Below, in pieces: positions 49,301 through 56,500 of a stretch of 64,000 nt of DNA. Below the pieces are notes generated by a model that was not told the DNA's origin, searched no databases, and saw only the letters and a list, made by a program, of their open reading frames with translations. A program made the position numbers and the translations under genes. Numbering within the stretch: the first letter of the stretch is position 1; each line of letters begins with the position of its first letter. This DNA comes from Anaspis maculata (Eukaryota > Arthropoda > Insecta > Coleoptera > Scraptiidae). The stretch spans positions 35,075,979 to 35,139,978 of the forward strand of contig OX421963.1 in assembly GCA_949128115.1 (NCBI GenBank). Reading direction: 5' to 3'.

Positions 49301-49790
49301 TCCAAAATTATCGTGAAAATCTAAGCACTTGTGATATTACTGTTGATAAATTATCCATTAGTGATAATAGCTATTTACGATACGAGTGTTAAAAGTGACA
49401 GGTATTATTTTGTGAGCGGGGACGCTTGCGAAACGAGCATTAGCGAGTAGAGCAACCCCGCGAACAAAATAAGACACTTTTAACGCGTGTATCGTACAGG
49501 ATTTTATCTACAATGGTCTTTGAAATGTTTGGTAAATGTCAGAATTTATTGAAAATATGACAGGAATGCGCAGAATCATCATTTTTTCACGTCGCCCATG
49601 ACGACGTGCTAAAAGTGACGGGTATTATTCAACGCTTGTAGATAATAATTATTACTTGATTTTATTTGTAGTTGACAAGGACGAATATAACCGTTTTGTG
49701 CATGTGGATGACAATCTAGAAAAGATATCGTCTTTGGCGATAGCTGCGAGCGAAGACAAGGAAGACAGTAGCAGATGCGTTTTATTTTGA
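22282..49790 (+). CDS. cGAS-like receptor (cGLR), eight exons, C-terminal CaaX box
   Basis: The family senses nucleic acid in the cytosol and makes cyclic dinucleotides that activate STING. Exons 22282-22398, 22467-22726, 30641-30788, 43070-43210, 43267-43410, 43469-43597, 43650-43833 and 49672-49790 join in phase with GT...AG borders into 413 residues. The nucleotidyltransferase core has Gly65-Gly66-Ser67, Glu79-x-Asp81 and Asp197 (MDIDFVP), the expected metal-binding triad. The Mab-21 half has YHIKTVVLW and [11 protein letters not shown]. No Zn-ribbon of the vertebrate cGAS type is visible, so it is closer to insect cGLRs, some of which sense dsRNA; the ligand here is unknown. The protein ends Cys410-Val-Leu-Phe, a CaaX box predicted to be geranylgeranylated. 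If exon 7 is not spliced at 43834, a 379-residue form stops at 43850. Four introns are 52-68 bp; the other three are 5.8-12.3 kb and full of repeats. Confidence 0.85.
22467..22726 (+). CDS. cGLR exon 2, catalytic GGS and ExD
   Basis: Begins after ttttag and ends at CAG|GTAGGT in phase 2. Encodes DPLF-like NPLF, then [12 protein letters not shown] and [12 protein letters not shown]: the Gly-Gly-Ser loop and the first two catalytic acids of the nucleotidyltransferase. Confidence 0.9.
23340..23378. repeat. GTCC microsatellite, left arm
   Basis: A tttgtccgtccgtccgtcc run is mirrored by ggac runs at 28025-28056 and 35995-36029. Microsatellites of this GTCY type next to tandem arrays are a trademark of Helentron-associated elements (DINE/mini-me/HINE); assigning these arrays to that class is inference. 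Confidence 0.6.
23580..24910. repeat. 262-bp tandem array, left arm (about 5 units)
   Basis: The phrase gacatagcgatc recurs about every 230-270 bp. Each unit also has a gccgccccca-type GC-rich core and the phrase aaagtgcaactttca. Apparent ORFs of 60-90 codons are by-products of the unit sequence. Confidence 0.8.
26280..27720. repeat. 262-bp tandem array, right arm (about 6 units)
   Basis: Inverted counterpart of the 23580-24910 array: agatcgctatgtcttc recurs at about 240-270 bp spacing, with ggaggcggcg cores. Some neighbouring units are nearly identical, so units have been duplicated or homogenised recently. Confidence 0.8.
28665..29813. mobile_element. 1.15-kb foldback with CAGGATG/CACCCTG ends
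   Basis: TA-CAGGATGATTAATGACTGACC starts the left arm; the right arm finishes CACCCTG-TA at 29815. The arms pair over about 560 bp each (for example 28770-28820 against 29660-29710) around a centre near 29240. It sits in cGLR intron 2 immediately after the 5.6-kb foldback. No ORF of note. Confidence 0.85.
30013..30157. repeat. 145-bp near-perfect hairpin MITE
   Basis: Two arms of about 65 bp (ctgttccatcaggagtccct at 30021 and its complement near 30150) are almost perfectly complementary around a loop ctggcgttccata. The transcript of cGLR intron 2 would form a pre-miRNA-like hairpin here, though with longer, near-perfect arms. Confidence 0.85.
30641..30788 (+). CDS. cGLR exon 3
   Basis: Follows ccatcag and ends at GAA|GTGAGT. 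The first base completes an Arg codon begun in exon 2, then [17 protein letters not shown] and [14 protein letters not shown] follow, the helical segment expected between the two halves of the active site. Too short to be noticed without the reading phase from exon 2. Confidence 0.85.
30789..32056. other. cGLR intron 3, first part, no feature recognised
   Basis: Mostly unique sequence. The frame at 31158-31553 overlaps other frames in both directions, has no motif that I recognise and lies inside the intron, so I do not call a gene. Confidence 0.4.
32057..32288. mobile_element. 230-bp MITE with about 75-bp arms
   Basis: The left arm (gtatatcccatacctaca...gtagaatgactttttggagc) is mirrored at 32215-32288. 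The centre contains gccgatggtcactgat. A half copy of the same family lies at 51634-51700. Confidence 0.75.
32640..33252 (-). mobile_element. truncated LTR retrotransposon: LTR end, primer site, start of gag
   Basis: On the reverse strand, an LTR-like end (...cgtaaca at 33105) is followed after two bases by tggtgtcaaaagcgg, a tRNA primer-binding type typical of Gypsy elements. A frame from 32996 to 32766 then encodes a 76-residue Glu/Gln-rich coiled coil ([20 protein letters not shown] start), as in the N-terminus of some gag proteins. The rest of the element is missing. A related fragment lies on the + strand at 42875-43010. Confidence 0.6.
33253..33715. mobile_element. foldback with CAGGATGTCC end, truncated on the right
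   Basis: The left arm starts acaggatgtcctaggttt. The arms mirror each other around 33500 (gaactgcttataa against ttatgagcagttc; cataacttctgaaccgttcaa against its complement). The right end is cut at about 33715 and continues into sequence repeated inverted at 41390-41620. Confidence 0.65.
34025..36090. repeat. third copy of the 262-bp array with GGAC microsatellite
   Basis: Closely resembles the right arm of the intron-2 foldback (26090-28090), in the same orientation. The marker agatcgctatgtcttc recurs at about 34344, 34604, 34872, 35127, 35393 and 35653 (period about 262). It ends in the same ggacgg run at 35995-36029. Unlike the intron-2 version it has no mirrored partner arm nearby. Confidence 0.8.
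36288..38696. mobile_element. 2.4-kb foldback with minisatellite arms
   Basis: Ends TA-CAGGATGATCCGACTTTT and ...ACCACCCTG-TA pair over about 190 bp. Inside, each arm becomes a 12-15 bp minisatellite: aaacaaaaggtcgaa-type repeats at about 36500-36780 and the complement (ttcgaccttttgctt) at about 38195-38500. The centre (36880-37980) is a separate tandem array. The KRSK- and FDLL-rich frames here are repeat artefacts. Confidence 0.85.
36900..37980. repeat. tandem array of about 100-120 bp units
   Basis: The phrase cctgacgaggtccatgtgca followed by attttgcgtcaaaaaacc recurs about nine times, separated by runs of A. Frames across it (for example 37623-37970) repeat LTRSM...[11 protein letters not shown] and are not genes. 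Confidence 0.85.
38842..41360. mobile_element. 2.5-kb inverted-repeat element with CAGGGTGGTT ends
   Basis: The left arm 38842-38985 (cagggtggttaggtctgtct...ccattgacttttggctgtc) is mirrored at 41225-41360. The central 2.2 kb is AT-rich, with no recognised coding sequence on either strand. Confidence 0.7.
41931..42125. mobile_element. 195-bp hairpin MITE, copy 1
   Basis: Ends gggccgctat and atagcggccc, arms containing gagaaaagtccctggga, and a tight central hairpin ttgcctaaaaatcacg / gattttaggcaa. Related copies are at 51453-51633 and 63747-63896. Confidence 0.85.
42875..43010 (+). repeat. fragment related to the 32640-32800 gag-like sequence, opposite strand
   Basis: The aaagtacaattttacgaaagaa...gcaaagctcgt...gttcgcggccgc order mirrors 32685-32800 in reverse. 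The translated blocks KYNF-KESS-DS-AQSS match on both. A short LTR-element fragment lying 60 bp before cGLR exon 4. Confidence 0.5.
43070..43210 (+). CDS. cGLR exon 4, third catalytic Asp
   Basis: Acceptor ttttcag at 43069, donor GTAATT at 43211, phase 0 at both ends. Encodes WPACTLKM and then [12 protein letters not shown], which matches the GPAxTLxI...DVDLVPxF stretch of cGLRs that carries the third metal-binding Asp. An alternative ttttag 11 bases upstream would break the phase. Confidence 0.85.
43267..43410 (+). CDS. cGLR exon 5
   Basis: Sits between introns of 56 and 58 bp. Encodes NFFLVPKAP...[15 protein letters not shown], the linker into the Mab-21 helical half (the W-R-x-SF-xxxE block), and ends IRLIK at a GTACGT donor. 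Forty-eight whole codons. Confidence 0.85.
43469..43597 (+). CDS. cGLR exon 6
   Basis: Forty-three codons in phase 0 between ccttcag and GTGAGA. Encodes [20 protein letters not shown] and LWMVED, the conserved KLRD...SYxIKTxxLW motif of Mab-21-domain proteins. Confidence 0.85.
43650..43850 (+). CDS. cGLR exon 7, with two possible ends
   Basis: Follows aatttcag. Encodes [22 protein letters not shown] and the last helices of the Mab-21 fold. Two ends are possible. Continuous reading gives RELKL and a TAA at 43848. Splicing at a consensus GTGAGT at 43834, inside the codons for that tail, leaves phase 1 and joins exactly to 49672. No AATAAA was seen soon after 43850, which favours the spliced form. 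Confidence 0.85.
   Translation: MLKEYQQCLEQHKIPYFWYKKNNLLEKQNPAALDNFSRRLKAIIADVERNPSEPRTIAKYLRELKL
43945..46261. mobile_element. 2.3-kb foldback with GTCCGGC ends in cGLR intron 7
   Basis: TA-GTCCGGCAGCTTA at 43943 and ...TAATCCGCCGGAC-TA at 46263 are mirrored. The arms each hold two tandem copies of a 540-bp unit (a ggcattctgg...aggggg...actagtt phrase order). The inner foldback at 12499-15401 has the same ends and the same unit, so the two are one family. Confidence 0.8.
46393..46967. repeat. possible inverted-repeat element (about 575 bp)
   Basis: gaccatattaattattc at 46405 is mirrored as gaataattaatatggtc at 46947. The interior shows no arms or gene. Weak support. Confidence 0.35.
47908..48405. 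repeat. direct duplication of about 170 bp flanking a hairpin
   Basis: The segment cgcccttgattattagacct...atcactcgtgctcgaga at 47908-48070 is repeated almost exactly at 48238-48400. Between them, 48080-48205 is an imperfect hairpin (ttttggccaggcgtttccct...atcgcctgaccaaaatt). A second copy of that hairpin lies at 49195-49320. Confidence 0.75.
49378..49497. repeat. 120-bp hairpin just upstream of the CaaX exon
   Basis: gatacgagtgttaaaagtg and ttattttgtgagcgggg are mirrored by ccccgcgaacaaaataa and cacttttaacgcgtgtatc. It lies 175 bp before the exon-8 acceptor and would fold in the pre-mRNA. Confidence 0.7.
49672..49790 (+). CDS. cGLR exon 8, terminal exon with CaaX box
   Basis: An acceptor (attttatttgtag) is followed by an in-phase frame: [20 protein letters not shown], then an acidic linker and SSRCVLF before TGA. 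Cys-Val-Leu-Phe at the extreme C-terminus is a CaaX box; Phe or Leu at the last position directs geranylgeranyltransferase I. An AATAAA lies 128 bp beyond the stop. The exon belongs to the cGLR because of strand, phase and absence of another gene in between; additional skipped exons cannot be excluded. Confidence 0.65.
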
Positions 49791-49917
49791 CATATTTTGA
49801 AGTAATACAAGGCTCTTTTTCCAAGTAACAACAAAATAACCAAGCGCACACGTACACTATAATAATTGACATCAACATTAAGCAAGAAATGTTAAGATAT
49901 TATGATGACATGATGAC

Positions 49918-49923
49918 AATAAA
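49918..49923 (+). terminator. polyadenylation signal AATAAA for the cGLR long form
   Basis: A canonical AATAAA lies 128 bp past the CaaX-exon stop codon, in unique AT-rich sequence. Its position supports 49672-49790 as a true last exon. Confidence 0.6.
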
Positions 49924-49924
49924 G

Positions 49925-51384
49925 AAATCTAAGTTAAAAAAACTTGTAACGCCCACCATTCTCGACATTTTCAAATTTTTCATGCACTGTCTATGAAAAT
50001 AATAACTAAGAAAACCTGGCGTTCAAATAGGCAAACGCATACTTTCAGACAGGTTTTTTCTTTCGTGCTCTACTCAGTGCATGGAAAACACAAATAGCAA
50101 TAAATTCTTGTGGCTACCTCCACTAACAATAAAAGAACATTCCATTCGAAGAAAAAAAATAACTTGACAAAATTGGACAACTTTGATGGCTAGAATAATT
50201 TTGTGTCGTAGATATTTTTGAATTTTCAGCTTTGGTTCTTTTTCTAATTCAAGTGATTAGTAAGTACAGTCGACCGAAACATTGAAATAGGATTTATCTT
50301 GCAAAAGGTAGCTGAAAGTCGGAAATTTGCAGTCCAGTAGTTTTATGTCCTGATTAACATAGTGAGTCTTCGAATTCAGCAAGTCGCCGCTCGCCTCTCC
50401 ACATTGAACTGATGGTGCCGAAGGACCCAAAACAAACCATTTTTTACCAATGCACTGTTCATAGCCGTCTCACCTGCGGCATAGGAACCATACGACTCTA
50501 TTGAAAATTGAAACCCTTGATAGCATTTGCTGCCACGCCAGCGCTGTTCTTCGCGGTTAAAAACAAAAAAATCTTTCATTAGAATTATATTCTTTCTATT
50601 TTATAGAGTTATATTCTTCTTGTTTTTTTTTTCATTGTTGCTATCGACCAGTAACTCTATTTTCAACAGAAATTGATAGCTTGGACTTTTTTCTGTTTAT
50701 ACAGCATGTCGATCGCATTCCAAAAAGTATGTCTGTCAGGAGCACTGTATTACATACATCAAAATTTTTATTACTCCAAAAAATGTGACATTAATAGCCA
50801 TGAAGGAGCCCTTACGTAGTACATTCACCATGAAGTCAGGAACCAAGCTTTTTATTCTATTAGGCCATAACTGCAATGAAGCAAGACCTTGTCGCTTTTT
50901 TTCTAATGATAAAGATTTTGATGTACTTTATGCAGTATTTTGCTCCTGACAGTACGTAGGATGATATAAAAAAAAAGTTATTTTCCTAACAAGTGCGAAA
51001 AGTATCAGTTTCCCGCAAGAGTTACTACTTATTTCAAGCGCGCGTAAACCAACTATGAAGGTTGTAGCCAAAACTACGAAAATCAGAACAATAAGTAACC
51101 TAAACTGGTTTGTCTGTCACTCGTTGTTTTGGTTTTCGTAGTATTGGTTACAACTATTTTCAGGTGTTCAGATGCGGCTTTGCGTATTTTCGAGCGTTCT
51201 GAAAATAATTTAAGTTTTGGTATTCTCACGTGCGTTTGGAGATTCGATACATGCTGTATGAGCAGAAAAAAGTACAAGTTACCAATTTCTGCTGAAATTA
51301 AAGTTCCTGGTCGATGGCGAATTGGTCATTTCTCCCACACTTCAAGAATAATACGACGTGTTTCAGACTGGCATGTGATTTTGT
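49925..51384. other. between the cGLR and TREX genes, no gene recognised
   Basis: Unique AT-rich sequence. Reverse-strand frames at 50376-50579 and 51083-51277 show no motif that I recognise. A further 3' exon of the TREX gene could lie here or in the next 2 kb but cannot be proven. Confidence 0.4.
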
Positions 51385-51452
51385 CACACGAGTGGGTTGC
51401 ATCTCACCCGTGTGAGTTTCTCACACGATTCAAGAATAGCGGCCCTGGCCCT

Positions 51453-51633
51453 GGGTAGCTATTCTAGAAAGTGTGGGAGAAACTTCCTGGGAGTTTTATA
51501 TAATCCGCACTACACTGTTGTAGCGGAAGTTGCCTAAAAAACACGATTTTAGGCAACATTCGCTACATCAGTGTACTGCGGAATGTATTTTACTCCCAGG
51601 GAGTTTCGCCCACAATTTCAAGAATAGCTACCC
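51453..51633. mobile_element. hairpin MITE, copy 2 (with an orphan end at 51407-51446)
   Basis: Same ttgcctaaaaaacacgattt core as copy 1, with ends gggtagctatt and aatagctaccc. Immediately left is a stray right end (ctcacacgattcaagaatag then cggccct) of another copy. Directly right, 51634-51700 is half of the 32057-32288 MITE. Confidence 0.8.
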
Positions 51634-51700
51634 GGTCACTTTATTTTTGCTCCAAAAAGTCATTCTACTGAAAATAAAAAGTGAACGGGATATAACATTA

Positions 51701-52295
51701 GATTTCCATTTACTTGCAGTATCCATGGTTGAAGGTTAAAGGGGGTACTTACTTATCAAACACGCCCAGAATATTTATAAAATATGTTTTATTCGTAACG
51801 TCATCAGTCATCATCATATTCGCATTTTTTTTCATTACATCATGCCAAAATGTAAAGTACCTAAATTAATTTAATATAATCAAGTGTTGGTGAAAAAAAA
51901 ATGAAATTTGAATAGGTCAGCATCAAACCACGGTCAAACAATACTGTCGACAAAAAAAAACGAAAACAGAGTATGCTGAATTTGTAATTGATTTAGTATG
52001 TGGCAGTGACGTATGACGGCTAGTGTAAGTGAGGTATGACGTGAATAATAATTTATAATGATATCGATGATATAGTATGTATCGTGTGAAAGACTTTCTT
52101 TGAAATTAGCCTAATTTTTTCAACTAAACTGGGTCAAAATTGAAGTGGACCACCTCGAAACTGTTTTCGTTGAAATGAGGATTTCTTGGAAAGAAATTGC
52201 TCGATTTTGAAAATCCTTCTAGTGCTTGATATTGCAATATTTTGGCTATAATGTACCATTTTAGACCACTCAATTGTTGATCTTATGTACAATAT
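51701..52295. other. AT-rich, no gene; a reverse-strand AATAAA at about 51787-51792
   Basis: No repeat edge is seen. The reverse strand carries AATAAA near 51790, which could end a TREX transcript if that gene has another 3' exon. A possible in-phase short frame after an aatttag acceptor near 51860 is too weak to call. Confidence 0.3.
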
Positions 52296-52880
52296 ACTGG
52301 GTGACAATGAAAGTAGTGCAAAAATGACCTGATTTCAGCAAGGTGTCGTTTTGAGTAAACAAGTTGCAGAATTTTTTAGGTCACATTTTTGGAAAGCGTA
52401 CTACATCAGTATCTCGAAACAGTCTTGGGCCCGTATTCATATCCCACTTTTAAGCTAAAAGCGCTTCAAGTGCGATGCGCATTTAGGGGCATTTCTCATA
52501 TTTTAGTGTTCAAAAATACAAATTAACTCGCAAATTAATTGCAATTGAGTACATACAACCGCTCCCAATCGCAATAATGTATTTTTGAACACTGAAATAT
52601 GAGAAATGCCCCTAAATGCGCATCGCACTAAAAGCGCTTTTAGCTTAAAAGTGGGATATGAATACGGGCCTTGGTCTTTTGAGCGTATTTTGCTATACAC
52701 TTAAAAGAAAACCAAAATACATATAATCAAAATTGTAAAACCGTTTCGAGATACTATACATATAGTACATGAGATACATGTACGCTTTCCAAAAATGTGA
52801 GCTAGGAAATTCTGCGACTTGTTCTCTCAAAACGAAACCTTGCTGAAGTCAGGTCATTTTTTGCACATTTCCACTCCGTA
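52296..52880. mobile_element. foldback element with a second palindromic MITE nested in it
   Basis: Outer arms (gtagtgcaaaaatgacctga...catttttggaaagcgtac) are mirrored at 52780-52870. Inside, 52427-52672 begins ggcccgtattcatatccca and ends with its complement. These inner arms of about 75 bp (ctaaaagcgctt, cgatgcgcatttaggggcat) are almost perfectly paired. The inner MITE inserted after the outer foldback. Confidence 0.8.
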
Positions 52881-53303
52881 CATTCATATAAAATCAACAA
52901 TCGGCTGTTCTAAGATGATACCTTGCAATCAAAAGATTACAAAGATTATCAAGCGCCACAAAAAATTTCAAAATTGGACAAATTTTTTCCGAGAAATTCT
53001 TATTTTAACTGAGACAAAATTTCGAGGTGGTCTATTCAAATTAAGGGTCAGTTTGTTCATAAGAAATCACATGGTTTGAGCTGAGCAGCTAATTTTGAAG
53101 TACGAGTACATACCTACACGGAAATTTCTTAAGCTTACATTATCAAAAATTAAAATATAAATGTTATAAAACAAAAAATATAAAAGTTATAAAATCGAGA
53201 CAAATAATATCAGATGAACAATAATTAAAATCTTAAATCAACAGCACAGTAAAAAAAACACAATTTTGTGATTGTGTTCATAGATTTTTTGGACTGTACT
53301 TAC

Positions 53304-53511
53304 TCACGCCATTCCTATGGGTTTCCCTGGCCTCATTGGTGCAATGTCATTGAAATTCTTCGCATTCTCATTTGAGAACTGAACAAACTTTTCGCCTAAG
53401 GTGGCTGCGCACATCAACAGCATCAAAACATCACTTTCAGCTTGATGAGCATCGATTGGCTGTTTTGAAGTGAGCCGTGTGTAACAGTCGCCCAGCTTGA
53501 AGCTCATCGAA
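53304..53511 (-). CDS. TREX coding exon 3, ExoIII motif
   Basis: Acceptor ttttttccag. The split Thr codon is completed correctly, followed by SFKLGDCYTRLTSKQPIDAH and QAESDVLMLL. Provides the catalytic His and last Asp. Separated from exon 2 by 6.8 kb of repeats. Confidence 0.85.
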
Positions 53512-56500
53512 CTGGAAAAAAGTTGGCCGGTTAGTAAGAACTAAGAAAGTAAGACTTGGTTTATTCGATGAAGGGACCCATAGAAAGAAAATACTTGTAG
53601 AGAAAATGTACAGGGTGTCAAATTCAAAACTTCAATTGCCTATAAGTCTGAAATAAAACCAGATATCGAAAATCGCCAAAAACTGTTTCGGCAGAATGGA
53701 GGGGGAACCATAATAGTGAAGTCAGTGACTCACCCCCACCCAGTGTATGAACCCCAGCCCCCTCCACTAATTTTTTTAAAATGGCAACCCCCCCATTGTG
53801 ATACATAATTCGAAATCCCTTGAAAAATGCATTCCAGTGGTACCAATTATTCAGCGGCTGAGGAATGCATGCGGAAGGATACCTGCAGATTTTTATTCAC
53901 ATTCTGTAAGTGGCCATCAAAAAACGCCTTTGTCGCGATGTTGGAGGCAGACAATTTGAACATCTGAGATAAATTTTCTAGTTTGCATTATTTTGAGAAG
54001 AAACGTTTTTCTTTTCCTGTTTCAATAATAAATTATTTCTCATTCTAATTTAGTTGCAGAATCTATCTGAGTAATGATAGGAACAAAAAAAAAGTTACCA
54101 TACGGGGAAAAACACGTGGTTTTTATTGCTGTGAACGAAAATAAAAATTTCGAAAAATGTCAGAGAAATTTGTCATTTGTCGAAAAATTATAATAACAGC
54201 AAAAAACTAATGTCACGAACAGATCCGCAGTGGTTAAAATTGTTCTATCCCTTGAGGGAATTTTCTGAAAAAGTGCCAGGGGAAGAAATATAGAGGTGAT
54301 TCCACTTCCCTGAGGCATGCACGCTGTATATGTATGGTGCTCGGTTTGGTGTTTTGGTGTTGATGCAAAATTAAAAAAAAAACTTCGAACTTCCAACACT
54401 GATGACAATTTGCTGATAGTGTTAGAGTGTTCCAAAAATTACTCTATCCATAACAAATGAGATTATAGATCATAATCCACGACAAAGATTCACGGAAACG
54501 AGCATCTTAAAGGGGAACTGTGGGTAAAATTTTGTGTCAATTTTAAAATTTATATAGCTGCGGGATGGCTTTAGTTGATTTTTAGTCAAAATCGCATCGA
54601 AAAATTCCAAGCCGTTACGAAGTTATCGTAAATTTTGTGGGCTGATTATGACGTCACACTGCGCACCGGAAAGGACAGGTCGGCAGGGCAAGGCACCACG
54701 CCAACAATTACTAGACCTTTATAAAATGAAACAAGTTTTCCAAACGGTAGACGCAGATCATTTGACTTTAATTTCAAAGTACGGTGAACCAAATTTCAGT
54801 AGATATTTTTCAAAACATAATTGAAGTGCGACTCTGTCAATGAAATAGAGCGGCAACATGGCGAAATCGCGAAATGGAATTCGGCAGCTTGACAGAAGCT
54901 TGACAGTACAGGGAAGTCACAGTCTATCGTAAAACGCTGGAAACTTCCGTCAGTGAAATCTGTTGGTGCATGAAAATAAGAGATCAGGTATACTTTTCGC
55001 TTCCACATAATAATGTAGTGAATAATTAAATGTATTTTAGGGCTGCTGCCGCTGATGGGGCTTTTTTATAATCGGTGGTACAACCGACTATCGATTTGGG
55101 TCGGAATTTGAAAGAAGTGTATATCAAAATCCGTTCATATTTCTTTGAGTCAGCCACACCAGTGCGTTTTTATTGAAAATGGTCCTGGTCGTTCCTGACA
55201 TCATGTTTCTGACCCTATAGCATTATCATTTAGGCCTGGTACCTATACCTAATCTCTTATTTTCATGCACCAACAGATTTCACTGACGGAAGTTTTCAGG
55301 GTTATACGATAGACTGTGACTTCCCTATACTGTCAAGCTGCCGAATTTCATTTCGCGATTTCGCCATGTTGCCGCTTTATTTCATTGACAGATAGAGTCG
55401 CACTTAATTTATGTTTTTAAAAATATCTACTGAAATTTGGTTCACCGTACTTTGAAATTACAGTCAAATGACCTGCGTCTACCGTTTGGTAAACTTGTTT
55501 AATTTTATAAAGGTCTAGTAATTGTGGGCGTGGTGCCTTGCCCTGCCGACCTGTCCTTTCCGGTGCGCAGTATGACGTCATAATCAGCCCACAAAATTTA
55601 CGATAATTTCGTAATGGCTTGGAATTTTTCGATGCTATTTTGACTAAAAATCAACTTAAGCCATCCCGCAGCTATATGAATTTTAAAATTGACACAAAAT
55701 TTTACCCACAGTCCCCCTTTAAAAACCTGCTTATAGTTGTCAGCACGATGGGCCTTATGAATAAAGATTTAGCAATTGCTTTTGCTTAAAATCCAGCAGC
55801 AAGAAACGAAGAAGCATTTGGAAATGAGACTTTGAACCATTGTTATTATTTCAATCAGTTACTCAAATGTTCAATAAAACCTGAATCAAGGAATTACTTC
55901 TTACTAATTACTAGAATTAAGTTTCAGATTTTTTGAGATTTTTTTAATAACAGAAAATCAAGCTTTGCTTATAAGGTACCACAAACTTATTTGGTACCTA
56001 CCAACAAAGTTTCTTTTGTATTACTTGAGCGTGATAGTTGAGCACCTATTTTTATTTCATTTTATTCAAATAGTTTTCACGTGCAATATTTCAGTTCATC
56101 TCGATTTTGCCGACTGAGCTTGATTTTGCCGACTGGATGTTCGCGACTGGGGGGGGGGGGGTGTGTTACACCCCCACACCCCCCGGACCGGCCCTGCTGC
56201 CGAGTTTGATTCCAGTCCATCGAATAGATTTGGAAGAATTAAATGTCAAAGTTTTGAACTTTGATATTTTTTATTTTGAAAAAAAAGTGTTTTTCTCCTT
56301 ATCGGCTTTTTCTTGCCATAGGAGTTTGCCGTTTATTTATCAATTATACAAACTCTGAAAAGTGCAAATTTCGGACAACACCACACCCAGACTTTTCACC
56401 GGAAATCGAACCCGGGACTTCCGCGTCGTAGGCAGCCACTCGACCGCCTGCGCCACGGGGCCGACGATATTTTTTATTTACTGTCAAATGACAGTTAGAG

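Noticed and set aside
51787..51865. A possible fourth TREX exon on the reverse strand ending near an AATAAA
   Set aside because: An acceptor and about 37 in-phase codons exist, but this length is easily reached by chance in AT-rich DNA and the residues show no known motif.
56395..56465. A functional tRNA gene on the reverse strand
   Set aside because: Box A and B are good but the acceptor stem does not close and a non-tRNA tail follows; a SINE explains it.
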